Positions 47,468 to 57,000 of a DNA stretch of 64,000 bases are shown in pieces. The stretch covers positions 1 to 64,000 of the forward strand of contig JASBTI010000015.1 of NCBI GenBank assembly GCA_030148505.1, written 5' to 3'. This DNA comes from Rhodanobacter sp. (GTDB taxonomy: Bacteria > Pseudomonadota > Gammaproteobacteria > Xanthomonadales > Rhodanobacteraceae). A program made the translations under genes and the position numbers. The notes beneath the pieces are model-generated. The model did not search any database and had not been told where the DNA came from. It worked only from the letters and a program-made list of their open reading frames with translations. How positions within the stretch are numbered: the first letter of the stretch is position 1; each line of letters starts with the position of its first letter.

Positions 47468-48520
47468 GTGCCCAACGTCACTCTCAAAACGTCTGGCCGC
47501 CAGTTTCCTGTGGCTGCCGGTGAAACCGTGCTGGAAGCCGCTCAGCGTGCAGGCGTGGCGTTGCCGTATTCCTGTCGTGCCGGTGTCTGCGGCAGCTGCA
47601 AGGCGATCTTGCTGGAAGGGCGTTGCGCGTACCCGCGCAACCCGCCGGTGGCTTTGGACGCCGGCGCCCGCGCCCAGCACGCGGTGCTGCTGTGTCAGGC
47701 GGTACCCGTCAGCGATGTGTTACTGGAGGTCCGTGAGGTAACTTCGGTACACGATGTGACGCGGCGCCAGCTCGAGGTCCAGGTGATCGAGAAGTGGCAT
47801 CTGGCGCCCGAAGTGATCGGCTTGCGCCTGCAGCCGGTGCCGGGGCAACTGCGGCTCAATTGGTTACCGGGGCAATATCTCGATGTGTTGCTGGAGGGTG
47901 GCAAGCGGCGGCCTTTCTCGATCGCCAACGGACCGCAGGCCGACGGCATGATCGAATTGCATGTACGACACGTCGCCGGCGGGGGGTTCACCTCGTGGGT
48001 CAGCGACAGTTTGCGGGTTGGGGGGCGGCTGCGCATCGAAGGTCCACTGGGCACGTTCGTGCCGCGTGAGGATTCCGAGCGCCCGATGGTGCTGATGGCC
48101 GGCGGTACCGGTTTCGCGCCGGTCAAGGCGATTGTCGAGCACTTCATTGAACTCGGTACCCAGCGATCGATGCAGGTGTATTGGGGCGCCCGCAGTGCAG
48201 GTGACATCTACCTGCGCGAGCTGGCCGAGCATTGGGAGGGTGAGCTGCCCGGACTGCAGTTTCACGCGGTGGTGTCCGATCCGAAGCAGGCTGAGGGCTT
48301 GCGCTGCGGGCTGGTGCACGAGGCAGTGCTGGAGGATCACCCCGACCTGTCCGGCCACGATTTCTACATGAGCGGCCCGCCGGCGATGATCGACGCCGGC
48401 CATCGGTTGTTTCTTCAGGCGGGTTTACCCGAGTCGCGGTTGTACTACGACTCGTTCGAGTATGCGCCGGATGTGCTGGCGCAAATCCTAGCTTCGCGGG
48501 CCGGTCTCAGCGAACGCTGA
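47468..48520 (+). CDS. 2Fe-2S ferredoxin / FNR-type oxidoreductase
   Basis: A 350-residue fusion. Residues 1-90 are a plant-type ferredoxin with cluster cysteines in SCRAGVCGSC plus the distant LLCQA. The FNR-like part has RPFSIANGP (FAD) and GGTGFAPVKAI (NAD(P)H), and a C-terminal DFYMSGPPAMIDAGHRLF. The arrangement matches CDP-6-deoxy-3,4-glucoseen reductase-like proteins and phenol hydroxylase or naphthalene dioxygenase reductases. No matching oxygenase is adjacent, so the electron acceptor is unknown. The start is a GTG. Confidence 0.88.
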   Translation: MPNVTLKTSGRQFPVAAGETVLEAAQRAGVALPYSCRAGVCGSCKAILLEGRCAYPRNPPVALDAGARAQHAVLLCQAVPVSDVLLEVREVTSVHDVTRRQLEVQVIEKWHLAPEVIGLRLQPVPGQLRLNWLPGQYLDVLLEGGKRRPFSIANGPQADGMIELHVRHVAGGGFTSWVSDSLRVGGRLRIEGPLGTFVPREDSERPMVLMAGGTGFAPVKAIVEHFIELGTQRSMQVYWGARSAGDIYLRELAEHWEGELPGLQFHAVVSDPKQAEGLRCGLVHEAVLEDHPDLSGHDFYMSGPPAMIDAGHRLFLQAGLPESRLYYDSFEYAPDVLAQILASRAGLSER

Positions 48521-48550
48521 TCGTGTCAGGCCGCCGTTGGGAGCGCAGTA

Positions 48551-49000
48551 CTATTTGTTGCCCTTGACCACCGGCAGCTGGGCTTCGCGCCAGGCCAGCA
48601 TCCCGCCGCCGAGTATGTGCACGCTGCTGAAGCCGGCCTTGACTAGTCGTTGCGCGGCTTTGCCCGCGGTCTGCCCGGACCGGCAAATGATCACCACCGG
48701 CAGGTCCTTCGCCTTGGCCAGGTTCTTGTTTTCCGGATCGAACTGGCTCATCGCCACGTGGCGGGCGCCCGGTATGTGGGCCTTTTCGAAATTGTCGCGC
48801 GGCGAGATATCGATCAGCAACGGATTGTCGTGGTTGATCAGCGCGGTCAACCCGGCTGGTGTCAACTCGCGGGTCTTGCTGAACAGGGTGGCGAAATGCG
48901 TAAAGATCAGCGCTACCAGCAGGATCACGAACAGCGCCGCCAGCGCCATGTGATTGCCCAGAAATTCGGGCAATTTGTGCAGAAAGTCGTTCATTGTCAT
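48551..49000 (-). CDS. Membrane-anchored rhodanese-like protein
   Basis: A 149-residue protein with one transmembrane helix (about 17-40) followed by a rhodanese domain. The active-site loop is VVIICRSGQTAGKAAQRL with the sulfur-carrying cysteine, and ELTPAGLTALINHDNPLLID opens the domain. It looks like YibN-type single-domain sulfurtransferases. Either of the first two ATG codons (MTMND) may be used. Confidence 0.9.
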   Translation of the reverse strand: MTMNDFLHKLPEFLGNHMALAALFVILLVALIFTHFATLFSKTRELTPAGLTALINHDNPLLIDISPRDNFEKAHIPGARHVAMSQFDPENKNLAKAKDLPVVIICRSGQTAGKAAQRLVKAGFSSVHILGGGMLAWREAQLPVVKGNK

Positions 49001-49098
49001 TCCACGGGTGCGTTGAGCGCGCCGATTCGGGTAAACCCGGGATTATACGGCCAGTAGCCAGTCCGCGCGGGCAGCAGGCGGAATTCGTGTCGCGCCGA

Positions 49099-49515
49099 TC
49101 AATCGCGGGTGATGTCCGGCAGGCCGCTGGTCAGCCACCAGTGCTGATTCTTCGCATCGTAGTGCCAGGTCTGGTGGTCGACCACGGCGCGTTCGACCTG
49201 GGTGTGGATATTGATCAGCCTGATGTGGACGGTTTGCTGCACGTCGTTTTCATCAAGCGGAACCGGTCCGGCCCCGCTGTCGTACTCGCTGACCCGTACC
49301 TGCTTGTAGCGTGCGATGTCCAGCTTGCTCAGCGGATGGGCGGCACGAATCTTCGGGTCGATGAACTGTGCGGCGCTCTGAAAGTCACCCCAGCGCATCG
49401 TGCTGGCGTAGGCATTGAGCGTGGTAGTCAGCGTGTCGCTGCGTTTCTGCGTGGCGCAACCTGCGACCAACAGCAGCACGGACAACACGATGGCGAGGCC
49501 TGACATCTGCCGCAT
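49099..49515 (-). CDS. Putative lipoprotein of unknown function
   Basis: A 138-residue protein with a lipoprotein signal (VLSVLLLVAGCATQ) whose Cys20 is the predicted lipidation site. The mature part begins with a region on TLTTTLNAYASTMRWGDFQS and has a beta-rich end (TWHYDAKNQHWWLTSG), suggesting a small NTF2-like fold, but I am not sure of a family. A GGGAG ribosome site lies 8 bases before the ATG used. Confidence 0.82.
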   Translation of the reverse strand: MRQMSGLAIVLSVLLLVAGCATQKRSDTLTTTLNAYASTMRWGDFQSAAQFIDPKIRAAHPLSKLDIARYKQVRVSEYDSGAGPVPLDENDVQQTVHIRLINIHTQVERAVVDHQTWHYDAKNQHWWLTSGLPDITRD

Positions 49516-49580
49516 GAGGGGCTCCCACGGAATGGACAGGCCCCATTCTGCCGCAAGCGACTGTCCACGTCTGCCGTTGA

Positions 49581-50048
49581 TCAGGCGCGCCGCTTGGCAA
49601 CAAACCGCGCAGTGAGGGTGGCGGCGGGCTGGCCCTCGCTGCCGAGGATCACGCTGGCGACCTCGATGCGCGCCCTGCCGCGGCTATCGAGCGTGCGTAG
49701 AAAGGTGTCCCAGTCGGCTTCCTCGGCAAGCCGTGATTCGCTGCGAAAATCCTGCCACAGTGGTGCCAGGTAGCGCACACTGGACTCGGCCACGAACACG
49801 TCGCAATCCTCGCCGCGCCGACGCAATCCCAGCTCCACCAAGGCCCAGCCGCTGAGTGTCATCAGGCTGACCAGGCTTCCCCCGAAGGCGCAGCCCTTGT
49901 CGTTGATGTTCGGCGGCAAGGGCGCGCGGAGGCAAAGCATGTCGTCGGCCTCGCCATCCAGTTGCAGGTCCATCGCGTCCGCCAGGGGGATTTCGTCGCG
50001 GATGAAGCAGATCAGTTGCTGAGCCTCTGAGAGAGTGGTAGCGGGCAT
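49581..50048 (-). CDS. YiiD C-terminal-type thioesterase
   Basis: A 155-residue hot-dog fold protein. The region LRAPLPPNINDKGCAFGGSL matches the putative thioesterase domain found at the C-terminus of YiiD (FabY), here as a stand-alone protein. Proteins of this group are expected to act on acyl-CoA or acyl-ACP; substrate unknown. Convergent-to-divergent setting: its start faces hemD, 82 bases away. Confidence 0.85.
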   Translation of the reverse strand: MPATTLSEAQQLICFIRDEIPLADAMDLQLDGEADDMLCLRAPLPPNINDKGCAFGGSLVSLMTLSGWALVELGLRRRGEDCDVFVAESSVRYLAPLWQDFRSESRLAEEADWDTFLRTLDSRGRARIEVASVILGSEGQPAATLTARFVAKRRA

Positions 50049-50130
50049 CTAGCTGTATCCAGGTTGGGAGAGCAATTCCAAGTGTAAGGGGCGCATTACA
50101 CTTACGGCTACGACGGCAAAGGGAGGCGGC

Positions 50131-50907
50131 ATGGTGGCGCAAGGGCAATCTCGAGCGATCGATCCGGGACTGCGCGGTCGCACGCTCATCATCACGCGGC
50201 CGGTGGGCAGCGCCGGGGCGATCGCCCGCAAGGTGCGCGCGCTCGGTGGCGTTCCCTTGCTGCTGCCGGGTTTGGCGCTGCGCACAGTGGCAGACCAGGC
50301 TACCGCCCGTACCGGCTTACGTATGGCATCGACCGACGAGCTGGTGGTTTTCAGCAGCCCTGCAGCGGTGCGCTTTGCCGCCGGGCTGGCACCGTTGCCG
50401 AAGGCGATGGCCGTGCTGGCGGTGGGCCAGGGCACGGCACAGGCCTTGCGCAGGCGGGGTGTTAGGGCAGTCTGGATCCCGTCGCGACAAGACAGCGAGG
50501 GTTTGCTTGCTCATCCGCTCTTGCAGTCGCCCGCGGAGCGTCGGATCAGCGTGATTGGCGCACCGGGCGGCCGCGGCCTGCTGTGCACGCAATTGCAGCA
50601 GCGCGGTGCCCATCTGCGCGAAGTGCATGTCTATCGCCGCGAGCCGCCGCGGCTGGACCGTCGTCACGTCGAAAAGGTCATGGCACTGTCAGATACCGCC
50701 TTGCTGCTGTTGTCCAGCAATGAAGCGTTGCAGAATCTGCTGCGGTTGCTGCCTGCGCCGGCGTTGCAACGACTGCGCATGACGACGGCGGTGATCAGTA
50801 GCGAACGGCTGGCATTGCGGGTGGCTGCCGCCGGCTTCTCCCGTCGGGTACTGGCTGCCTCGGCGGTGTCGTCCGACCTGCTTGACGCGGCCACTCAGGC
50901 GAAATGA
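50131..50907 (+). CDS. hemD: Uroporphyrinogen-III synthase
   Basis: A 258-residue enzyme closing and inverting ring D of hydroxymethylbilane. Like all HemD proteins the sequence is weakly conserved; visible features are GRTLIITRPVGSAGAIARKV at the start, ELVVFSSPAAVRFAAGL, the hinge VIGAPGGRGLLCTQLQQRGA and VHVYRREPP. A GGGAGG ribosome site is 4 bases before the ATG. Followed by hemX and hemY, the standard arrangement; hemC is not adjacent. Confidence 0.9.
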   Translation: MVAQGQSRAIDPGLRGRTLIITRPVGSAGAIARKVRALGGVPLLLPGLALRTVADQATARTGLRMASTDELVVFSSPAAVRFAAGLAPLPKAMAVLAVGQGTAQALRRRGVRAVWIPSRQDSEGLLAHPLLQSPAERRISVIGAPGGRGLLCTQLQQRGAHLREVHVYRREPPRLDRRHVEKVMALSDTALLLLSSNEALQNLLRLLPAPALQRLRMTTAVISSERLALRVAAAGFSRRVLAASAVSSDLLDAATQAK

Positions 50908-50965
50908 GGCGATTTTCACCACCTCGGGCTGCAAACGCGGGCGTATGGGCTGCTAGCATGAGCGT

Positions 50966-52135
50966 ATGAGCGAGACCAATCAGCCAAGCGATTCCGCGGC
51001 AGCTTCCGCTGGGCGCCCCGACCCCGTCGTGGTCGCATCCCGCACGGGTGAGCCCAGTGGCACGAAGCCGGCAAGCCGGGCCTCGCGTCCGCGTGGTGGC
51101 GGAAGTATCGCGTTGGCGTTGTTGTTGTCGTTGGTAGCTGTGGCGATATCCGGCTACGTGGGCTGGCAGCAATGGCAACAGGCCCGTGGCCGTGTCGCCG
51201 ACGCTCAAGTCCTGATTACGCTGCAACAGCGTGTGCAGAACCTGGAAACCACGCTGGCGGGTGTCAGCGACGGCCGCGCCAGCCTGAATCAGCGGCTCAA
51301 CGATGCCGATCAGGTCAACCGCTCGCTGCGTGAGCAATTGCTGGACCAGGCCGAGCGCACGCGCAATCTGGAGGACGCCGTGGCGCGGCTTGCCGAAAAG
51401 AGTCGGTCGGGGCACGACGCCATGCTGCTCGATGAAACCGAATCGCTGCTGCGCATGGGTGGCGAACGCTACACCTTGTTCCATGACGCGCAAGGTGCGG
51501 CAGCGGCGTACGCGTTGGCCGATCAAACCCTGGCGTCGGTCAACGACGGCATCTATTCGGGTGTGCGCCAGAGCATCGAAGACGAACGTGCAGCACTGAT
51601 GAAGAGTCAGCCGCTCAGCCAGACCGTTGCCCTGCAACAGTTGAACGAATGGCGCGACGCGGTCCCCACGTTGCCGCTCAAGCCTCTTGATCAGCCTGGT
51701 ATAGCCACGGGGACGTGGGAACGGATTGGGCACGCACTGGCCGGTGTAATCAAGGTGCGGCGGGACAACGGGATGTCGTTGACACGTGACGACGCCCAGC
51801 TGACCCGTGAGCTGGTATCGCTAGACCTGGTACAGGCACAGGCCGCATTGCTGGCGCGTGACCGCGTGGCCTACAAGGCTGCGCTGCTGCGGGCCAGCAA
51901 CCGTCTGGCGGCCAGTTTCGACGCGCGCTCGGCGGCGGTGCAAGCGCTACAGGCCGCACTCAAGAAACTGCCGGCGGCCTTGCCAGCGGATGCGTCGGTA
52001 CAACTCGGTGCCGCATTGAGCGAATTGCGCAACTTGCGCGCGGTGCATGCTTTGCAGCCGGCCGTAGGCGGCTCCGCGCCAGCCCCGACCGGTAGTGCGG
52101 CCGGTCCCGGGCGAACGCACGGTGTCCGGCAATGA
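50966..52135 (+). CDS. hemX: HemX-like membrane protein of the hem operon
   Basis: A 389-residue bitopic protein. Residues 1-45 are Pro/Ser/Ala-rich and cytoplasmic, 46-67 a transmembrane helix (SIALALLLSLVAVAISGYVG), then a coiled-coil (about 75-145) and a helical domain. It is annotated in many genomes as uroporphyrin-III C-methyltransferase, but no SAM-binding methylase domain is present, so an enzymatic role is unlikely. Its stop overlaps the hemY start by 4 bases. Confidence 0.88.
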   Translation: MSETNQPSDSAAASAGRPDPVVVASRTGEPSGTKPASRASRPRGGGSIALALLLSLVAVAISGYVGWQQWQQARGRVADAQVLITLQQRVQNLETTLAGVSDGRASLNQRLNDADQVNRSLREQLLDQAERTRNLEDAVARLAEKSRSGHDAMLLDETESLLRMGGERYTLFHDAQGAAAAYALADQTLASVNDGIYSGVRQSIEDERAALMKSQPLSQTVALQQLNEWRDAVPTLPLKPLDQPGIATGTWERIGHALAGVIKVRRDNGMSLTRDDAQLTRELVSLDLVQAQAALLARDRVAYKAALLRASNRLAASFDARSAAVQALQAALKKLPAALPADASVQLGAALSELRNLRAVHALQPAVGGSAPAPTGSAAGPGRTHGVRQ

Positions 52136-53388
52136 GGTTGTGGCGCTGGCTCTTGCTGCTGGTGATCGTTGCGGCGCTGTCTGCATTTGGCTGGCATTGG
52201 GTGGCCGAAGATCCGGGCTACATGCTGTTGCGGATGCGTGGGTGGAAGGTGGAAACGACGGTAGTCGCGGCGGTATTGATCCTGCTGTTCGGCTGGGCGT
52301 TGTTGACTTTGCTGTGGCGTTTGCTGAGTTGGCCATTCGGTGCGGTGTCGCGGCGGCACCGGCGGCTTGGTCAGCAACGCATGAGCAACGGTGTCATAGC
52401 CCTTGTTGAAGGCCGGCATGCCGATGCCGAACGCGACCTGGGGCGGGCCTCCCGACTCGAGTACCTGCGCGCTCCGGCCTTGCTGGCGGCTGCCGAAGCG
52501 GCCTGCCGCCGCGGCGAATACGCACGGGCTCTGGAGGCACTGGATCAGGCCTCGCCATCGGCGCCGCAGGCTGCGCGCGTGTTGCGAGCACGCGTATTGC
52601 GTCGCGAGGGAAGGCCAGGCGATGCCGTGGCACTGCTCGCTGCTGACGCGGACAAGGGGCAGCTGAATCCGGCCGGCTGGCGTGAGCTGGCCTTGTCGGG
52701 CTTGGCCAGCGGTGACCTGGCGCGAGCGCGGGCGGCGCTGGATCCATTGCGAAAAAGTGCCGCCTATGGCACCCGCGCGCAGGTTGCGCTGGAGGCGCAG
52801 ATCCTGGTCGCGTCGATCGCTGCCGCTGTCGATGGTGTCGCGCTCAATGCCTTGTGGGCCAAGCTGCCCAAGGTGCAGCGCCGGCTGCCGGTGGCCGTCG
52901 ACGCCTATGCGCGCCGGGCGGCCGCGTTTGGCCTGACTCTGGCGGCGATGGACGAACTCGAATCGGCGTTGCGCCGCGACTGGTCACCCTTGCTGATCGA
53001 GACCTACGGGGCGCTTGGCCGCGAGGACGTCGAGGCACGCCTGCGTCGCGCCGAGGGATGGCTTGATGCCCATCCGAACGATGCTGTCCTGTTGCTTACC
53101 TTGGGTCGTCTTGCGGTGCGGCTGAGTCTCTGGGGCAAGGCACACCAGTTTCTCGAACGCTCGCTGGCGCTGGCTCCCTCGGTGGCGGCATGGGAGGCTC
53201 TCGGCGACGCGTTTGCCGGAGAGGGCGATGCCGCACAGGCGCAGCGCTGTTACCGGAACGCGCTGGCGTTGGGCCGTGGCGAAGCGGTGCAACCGGTGTT
53301 GACCCGCTCGCAGGGAGCGAGCATCGATACCCGCCCGGTAGCCATCGAGGACCGCGACCAACATGGCTTGCCACGCCTGCGCGAATGA
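52132..53388 (+). CDS. hemY: HemY-type TPR membrane protein
   Basis: A 418-residue protein with two N-terminal transmembrane helices (about 4-24 and 42-64) and a tetratricopeptide domain (about 90-390), as in the gammaproteobacterial HemY, which is unrelated to the protoporphyrinogen oxidase of the same name. AEDPGYMLLRMRGWKVETTV between the helices is the HemY signature. Its task in heme synthesis is not established; it perhaps organises the pathway at the membrane. Confidence 0.9.
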   Translation: MRLWRWLLLLVIVAALSAFGWHWVAEDPGYMLLRMRGWKVETTVVAAVLILLFGWALLTLLWRLLSWPFGAVSRRHRRLGQQRMSNGVIALVEGRHADAERDLGRASRLEYLRAPALLAAAEAACRRGEYARALEALDQASPSAPQAARVLRARVLRREGRPGDAVALLAADADKGQLNPAGWRELALSGLASGDLARARAALDPLRKSAAYGTRAQVALEAQILVASIAAAVDGVALNALWAKLPKVQRRLPVAVDAYARRAAAFGLTLAAMDELESALRRDWSPLLIETYGALGREDVEARLRRAEGWLDAHPNDAVLLLTLGRLAVRLSLWGKAHQFLERSLALAPSVAAWEALGDAFAGEGDAAQAQRCYRNALALGRGEAVQPVLTRSQGASIDTRPVAIEDRDQHGLPRLRE

Positions 53389-53403
53389 CCTCGGCAAGGC
53401 GGG

Positions 53404-53748
53404 TCAGGCCACTGAGATCGCCCAGGCGATCGACGCGGCGTTGATCGCAGTAAGGGTAAGCGCGATCAGGAAGATCGCATCGGCGATCCGTTCGAGTCGA
53501 TGGTTGCGGCGTTGACTGCGCCCGCGCAACGCCCAGTAGGATATCAGGCAGGAGCCCAGATACAGGATGGCATCGACCGCCAGCAGGTCGTCCACCAGAA
53601 TGTCGGCCCGGCGCAGCGAAATCACCAAGCGGATGATGCCGATCACGGTGAGGCAGACACCGACCATGGCCGCCGATGCGGTAAAGATGTGTACGCAGAT
53701 GTCGTCGTCGAGCGAATTGCGCTGCGGATCGGGTTGGCTCAGGAACAT
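53404..53748 (-). CDS. Small membrane protein of unknown function
   Basis: A 114-residue protein with three predicted transmembrane helices (about 20-43, 50-72 and 90-112) joined by basic loops (ISLRRADI, LRGRSQRRNHRLER). No family recognised. The ATG at 53748 is the only good start. It is divergent from the large GH18-CE4-GT2 gene, and the spacer contains a perfect 14-bp palindrome. It could be a partner of that protein but this is speculation from position alone. Confidence 0.75.
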   Translation of the reverse strand: MFLSQPDPQRNSLDDDICVHIFTASAAMVGVCLTVIGIIRLVISLRRADILVDDLLAVDAILYLGSCLISYWALRGRSQRRNHRLERIADAIFLIALTLTAINAASIAWAISVA

Positions 53749-53881
53749 TTTGGGGAAGATGTCAGCGTCAATGCGAATTCAGACCGCGCCACCGGGCGAC
53801 CGTTGCAAGAGGACTTTCAGGTGTTCAGCTGCGGTCGTTGAAGGGGGGCGTATATCGCCATCGGGTGTGAGAAACAAGAAT

Positions 53882-53895
53882 GACGTCATGACGTC
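53882..53895. promoter_or_regulatory. Perfect 14-bp palindrome, possible operator
   Basis: GACGTCATGACGTC reads the same on both strands. It lies in the 253-base spacer between the divergent membrane protein and synthase genes, 107 bases before the latter. No binding protein can be named. Confidence 0.4.
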
Positions 53896-54001
53896 GGGGA
53901 TTTTCGGGGCTTCGTATGGCAACAGAATTTTCCGCGCTATCGCGGTTCGCCGGCTGTGCCGCACACTGACGTTCCAACGCCCTCCGTGATTGCCACCCAA
54001 G

Positions 54002-57000
54002 ATGCAAAAGAAACCGATTTTCTTCGACCCCACCGGCCGACGGGCCAGCCGCATCTCGCGGCTGGGTCTGGCGGTGGCCGTGATCAGCACTTTGTTCGTG
54101 TTGGCGTTCGCCGCCAGTCTGCTGATCGGACCACGGATGAGCGGGCTGCAACTGGGCAGCCGCGGCAAGGGTTTGCACTCGCTTGCAGGCGTCAAGGCTG
54201 CAGCACCGCAATTGCTGAAGCCGGCGGCACGCCTCGCGGCCGAGGTGCGTGCACGGCAACGCTTGCTGCATCCGAAACATCCGCACGCCAATCAGGCGAT
54301 GCCCTCGCGGCCCCGGCCGCTGTCGCTGGCGAAGCCGGCAGGGCGTCCGCTGGCTATCGGTTTCTACGTCAATTGGGATGACGGAAGCTATGCCTCGTTG
54401 AAGCGAGCATTGCCGACGCTGGATTGGGTGATTCCGACCTGGTTGAGCCTCAGTGGCCCGGAGATGGCGCTGAAAACCACGCTCGACCGCCGTGCAATCG
54501 AGCTGATTCGGCGCGAAAAGCCGTCGACGCAGATCCTGCCGTTGTTGCAGAACGCGGCTGACGGAACCTGGGACGGCGCCGGGTTGGCGCGTATGCTGGC
54601 CGATCCGGCGCTGCGCAAGCGGCGTATTGCGCAGATCGTCGACTTTCTTGCCAGCAACCGTCTGCAAGGCGTGACGGTGGACTTCGAGGAGGTACCCGAC
54701 AGCGCGCAGAAAAACCTGCAGACATTCCTGTCGGAGTTGTCCGATGCCTTCGCCCCCCACGACTGGGGCATCGTGCTGTCAGTGCCGTTCGACGATGCCG
54801 CCTGGGACTATGCCGCGTACGCCAACATCGTCGACTTCGAGTTGCTGATGGCCTACGACGAACATTGGGCGGGCAAGGACCCGGGCAGCATCGCCGGACA
54901 GGACTGGTTCGAGAGCACGCTCGACAAGCGCATGAAGGTGCTGGATCCGGATCAGACCATCATCGCGCTGGGCAGCTACGGTTACGACTGGGCCAAGGGG
55001 CAGAACGCCGAGGCGCTGACCTTCCAGGACGCGATGGATCGCGCAGCGGATGCGCAGGCCGAGATCGACTTCGATCCAGACAGCCGCAACCCGCATTTTT
55101 CCTACAGCGAAGACAACGGCACCGTGCACCACGTCTGGTTCCTCGACGCGGTCACCGCCTTCAACCAGATCCACGCCGCCGATACCTACCAGCCCTACGG
55201 TTATGCCGTATGGCGGCTCGGCGCCGAGGACCCCTCGATCTGGCCGTTGCTGGGCCGCGCCTACGGTGCTCCCGCGCCGCCGGAATTACGCGACATTGCG
55301 CAGGGCGAGGACATCGACATCGAAGGCGAAGGCGAGATCTTGCAGATCGCTTCTGAGCCGGCACCTGGTGCGCGTACTTTCACCCTTGAAAAGGATACCG
55401 GGGACATCGCCGGCGAGAGCTACACCCGGCTGCCCAAATCCTATGTGATCCAGCGCGTCGGCACGCTGCCGCACAAGATCGCGTTGACCTTCGACGATGG
55501 TCCGGATCCGGAGTGGACGCCGCAGATACTGGACATCCTCAGGGCCAAACATGTGCCGGCCACCTTCTTCATCGTCGGCAAGAATGCCGAGATGTCGCCG
55601 CGTCTGGTGCAGCGCATGGTCGACGAGGGACACGATGTCGGCAATCACACGTTTACTCACCCCAATCTCGGCGAGAGTCCATCCAGCATCGTCGCACTGG
55701 AACTCAACGCCACCCAGCGGCTATTCGAGGCACTCACCGGGCGTTCGATGCGGTTGTTCCGCGCGCCTTATTTCGGGGATGCCGAGCCGACCACGGCCGA
55801 TGAACTGGTGCCGATCCAGCTGGCGCAAAAGCTGGGTTACATCGCTGTCGGCCTGCACGTCGATCCGGATGACTGGAAGCGTCCGCCGACGGCGCAGATC
55901 GTCAGCAGCGTACTGACCCAGGTCGATACCCGTAACCCCGGCCAGCATGGCCAGGTGGTGCTGCTGCACGATGGTGGCGGCGATCGCTCGCACACAGTGG
56001 CCGCGTTGCCGCAGATCATCGACGGTTTGCGCGCGCAGGGCTACCAGTTCGTCACCGTATCCGCGCTGGCCGGACTCAGCCGCGACCAGGGTATGCCGCC
56101 GCTGCCGCCGGGTTCGCTGTCACGGCTGGCGGACCGCTCGGTGTTCTATACCCTGGGCTGGTTCGGGCACGCGCTGCGGGCGCTGTTTCTGCTGGCGATC
56201 TGGCTGGGTGTGGCACGCTTGCTGTTGCTCGGTGGTCTGGGCCTGGTCAACTGGCTGCGCGATCGTCGCCGCACGCCGCCGCCGTTGGCTGACGACCCGG
56301 CCCTGGTCTCGGTGCTGATTCCTGCCTTCAACGAGGAAAAGGTCATCGTCAGCGCGATCCGGCGCATTCTCGAGAGCCGCTATCCTGCGCTGGAAGTCAT
56401 CGTCGTGGACGATGGCTCGACCGACGCCACCACGGCGGTGGTGCAGGCGAGCTATGCGAACGAACCGCGCGTCCGCCTGCTGACCATTCCCAATGGCGGC
56501 AAGGCCCACGCGGTCAATACGGCGCTGCGCGAAGCTACCGGTTCGGTGATCGTGGCACTCGATGCCGATACCCAGTTCGAGCCGGACACACTGCCGCGCC
56601 TGGTGCGCTGGTTCATCGATCCACAGGTCGGCGCGGTGGCTGGCAACGCCAAGGTCGGCAACCGAATCAACCTGATCACCTGGTGGCAGGCGCTGGAGTA
56701 CATCACCGCGCAGAATCTGGAGCGCCGCGCGCTGGCGGCGCTTGGCGCGATCACGGTCGTACCCGGGGCGGTGGGCGCCTGGCGCCGCACCGCGCTCGAT
56801 CAGTTGGGCGGCTTCCCCGGGGATACCCTGGCCGAGGACCAGGACCTGACCATCGCAGTGCAGAAGGCTGGCTACCGTACCGTGTTCGACGCCGAAGCGG
56901 TGGCCTGGACCGAAGCTCCGGACAGTATGCGCGGGTTGGCCCGCCAGCGATTTCGTTGGGCCTACGGCACCTTGCAGTGCCTGTGGAAGCATCGCGATGC

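Noticed and set aside
50966..52135. HemX as an active uroporphyrinogen-III methyltransferase
   Set aside because: No SAM-binding methylase motifs; the protein is a membrane anchor plus coiled coil.
53990..54001. TTG start for the GH18-CE4-GT2 gene
   Set aside because: ATG at 54002 is in frame 12 bases later and directly precedes the membrane segment.
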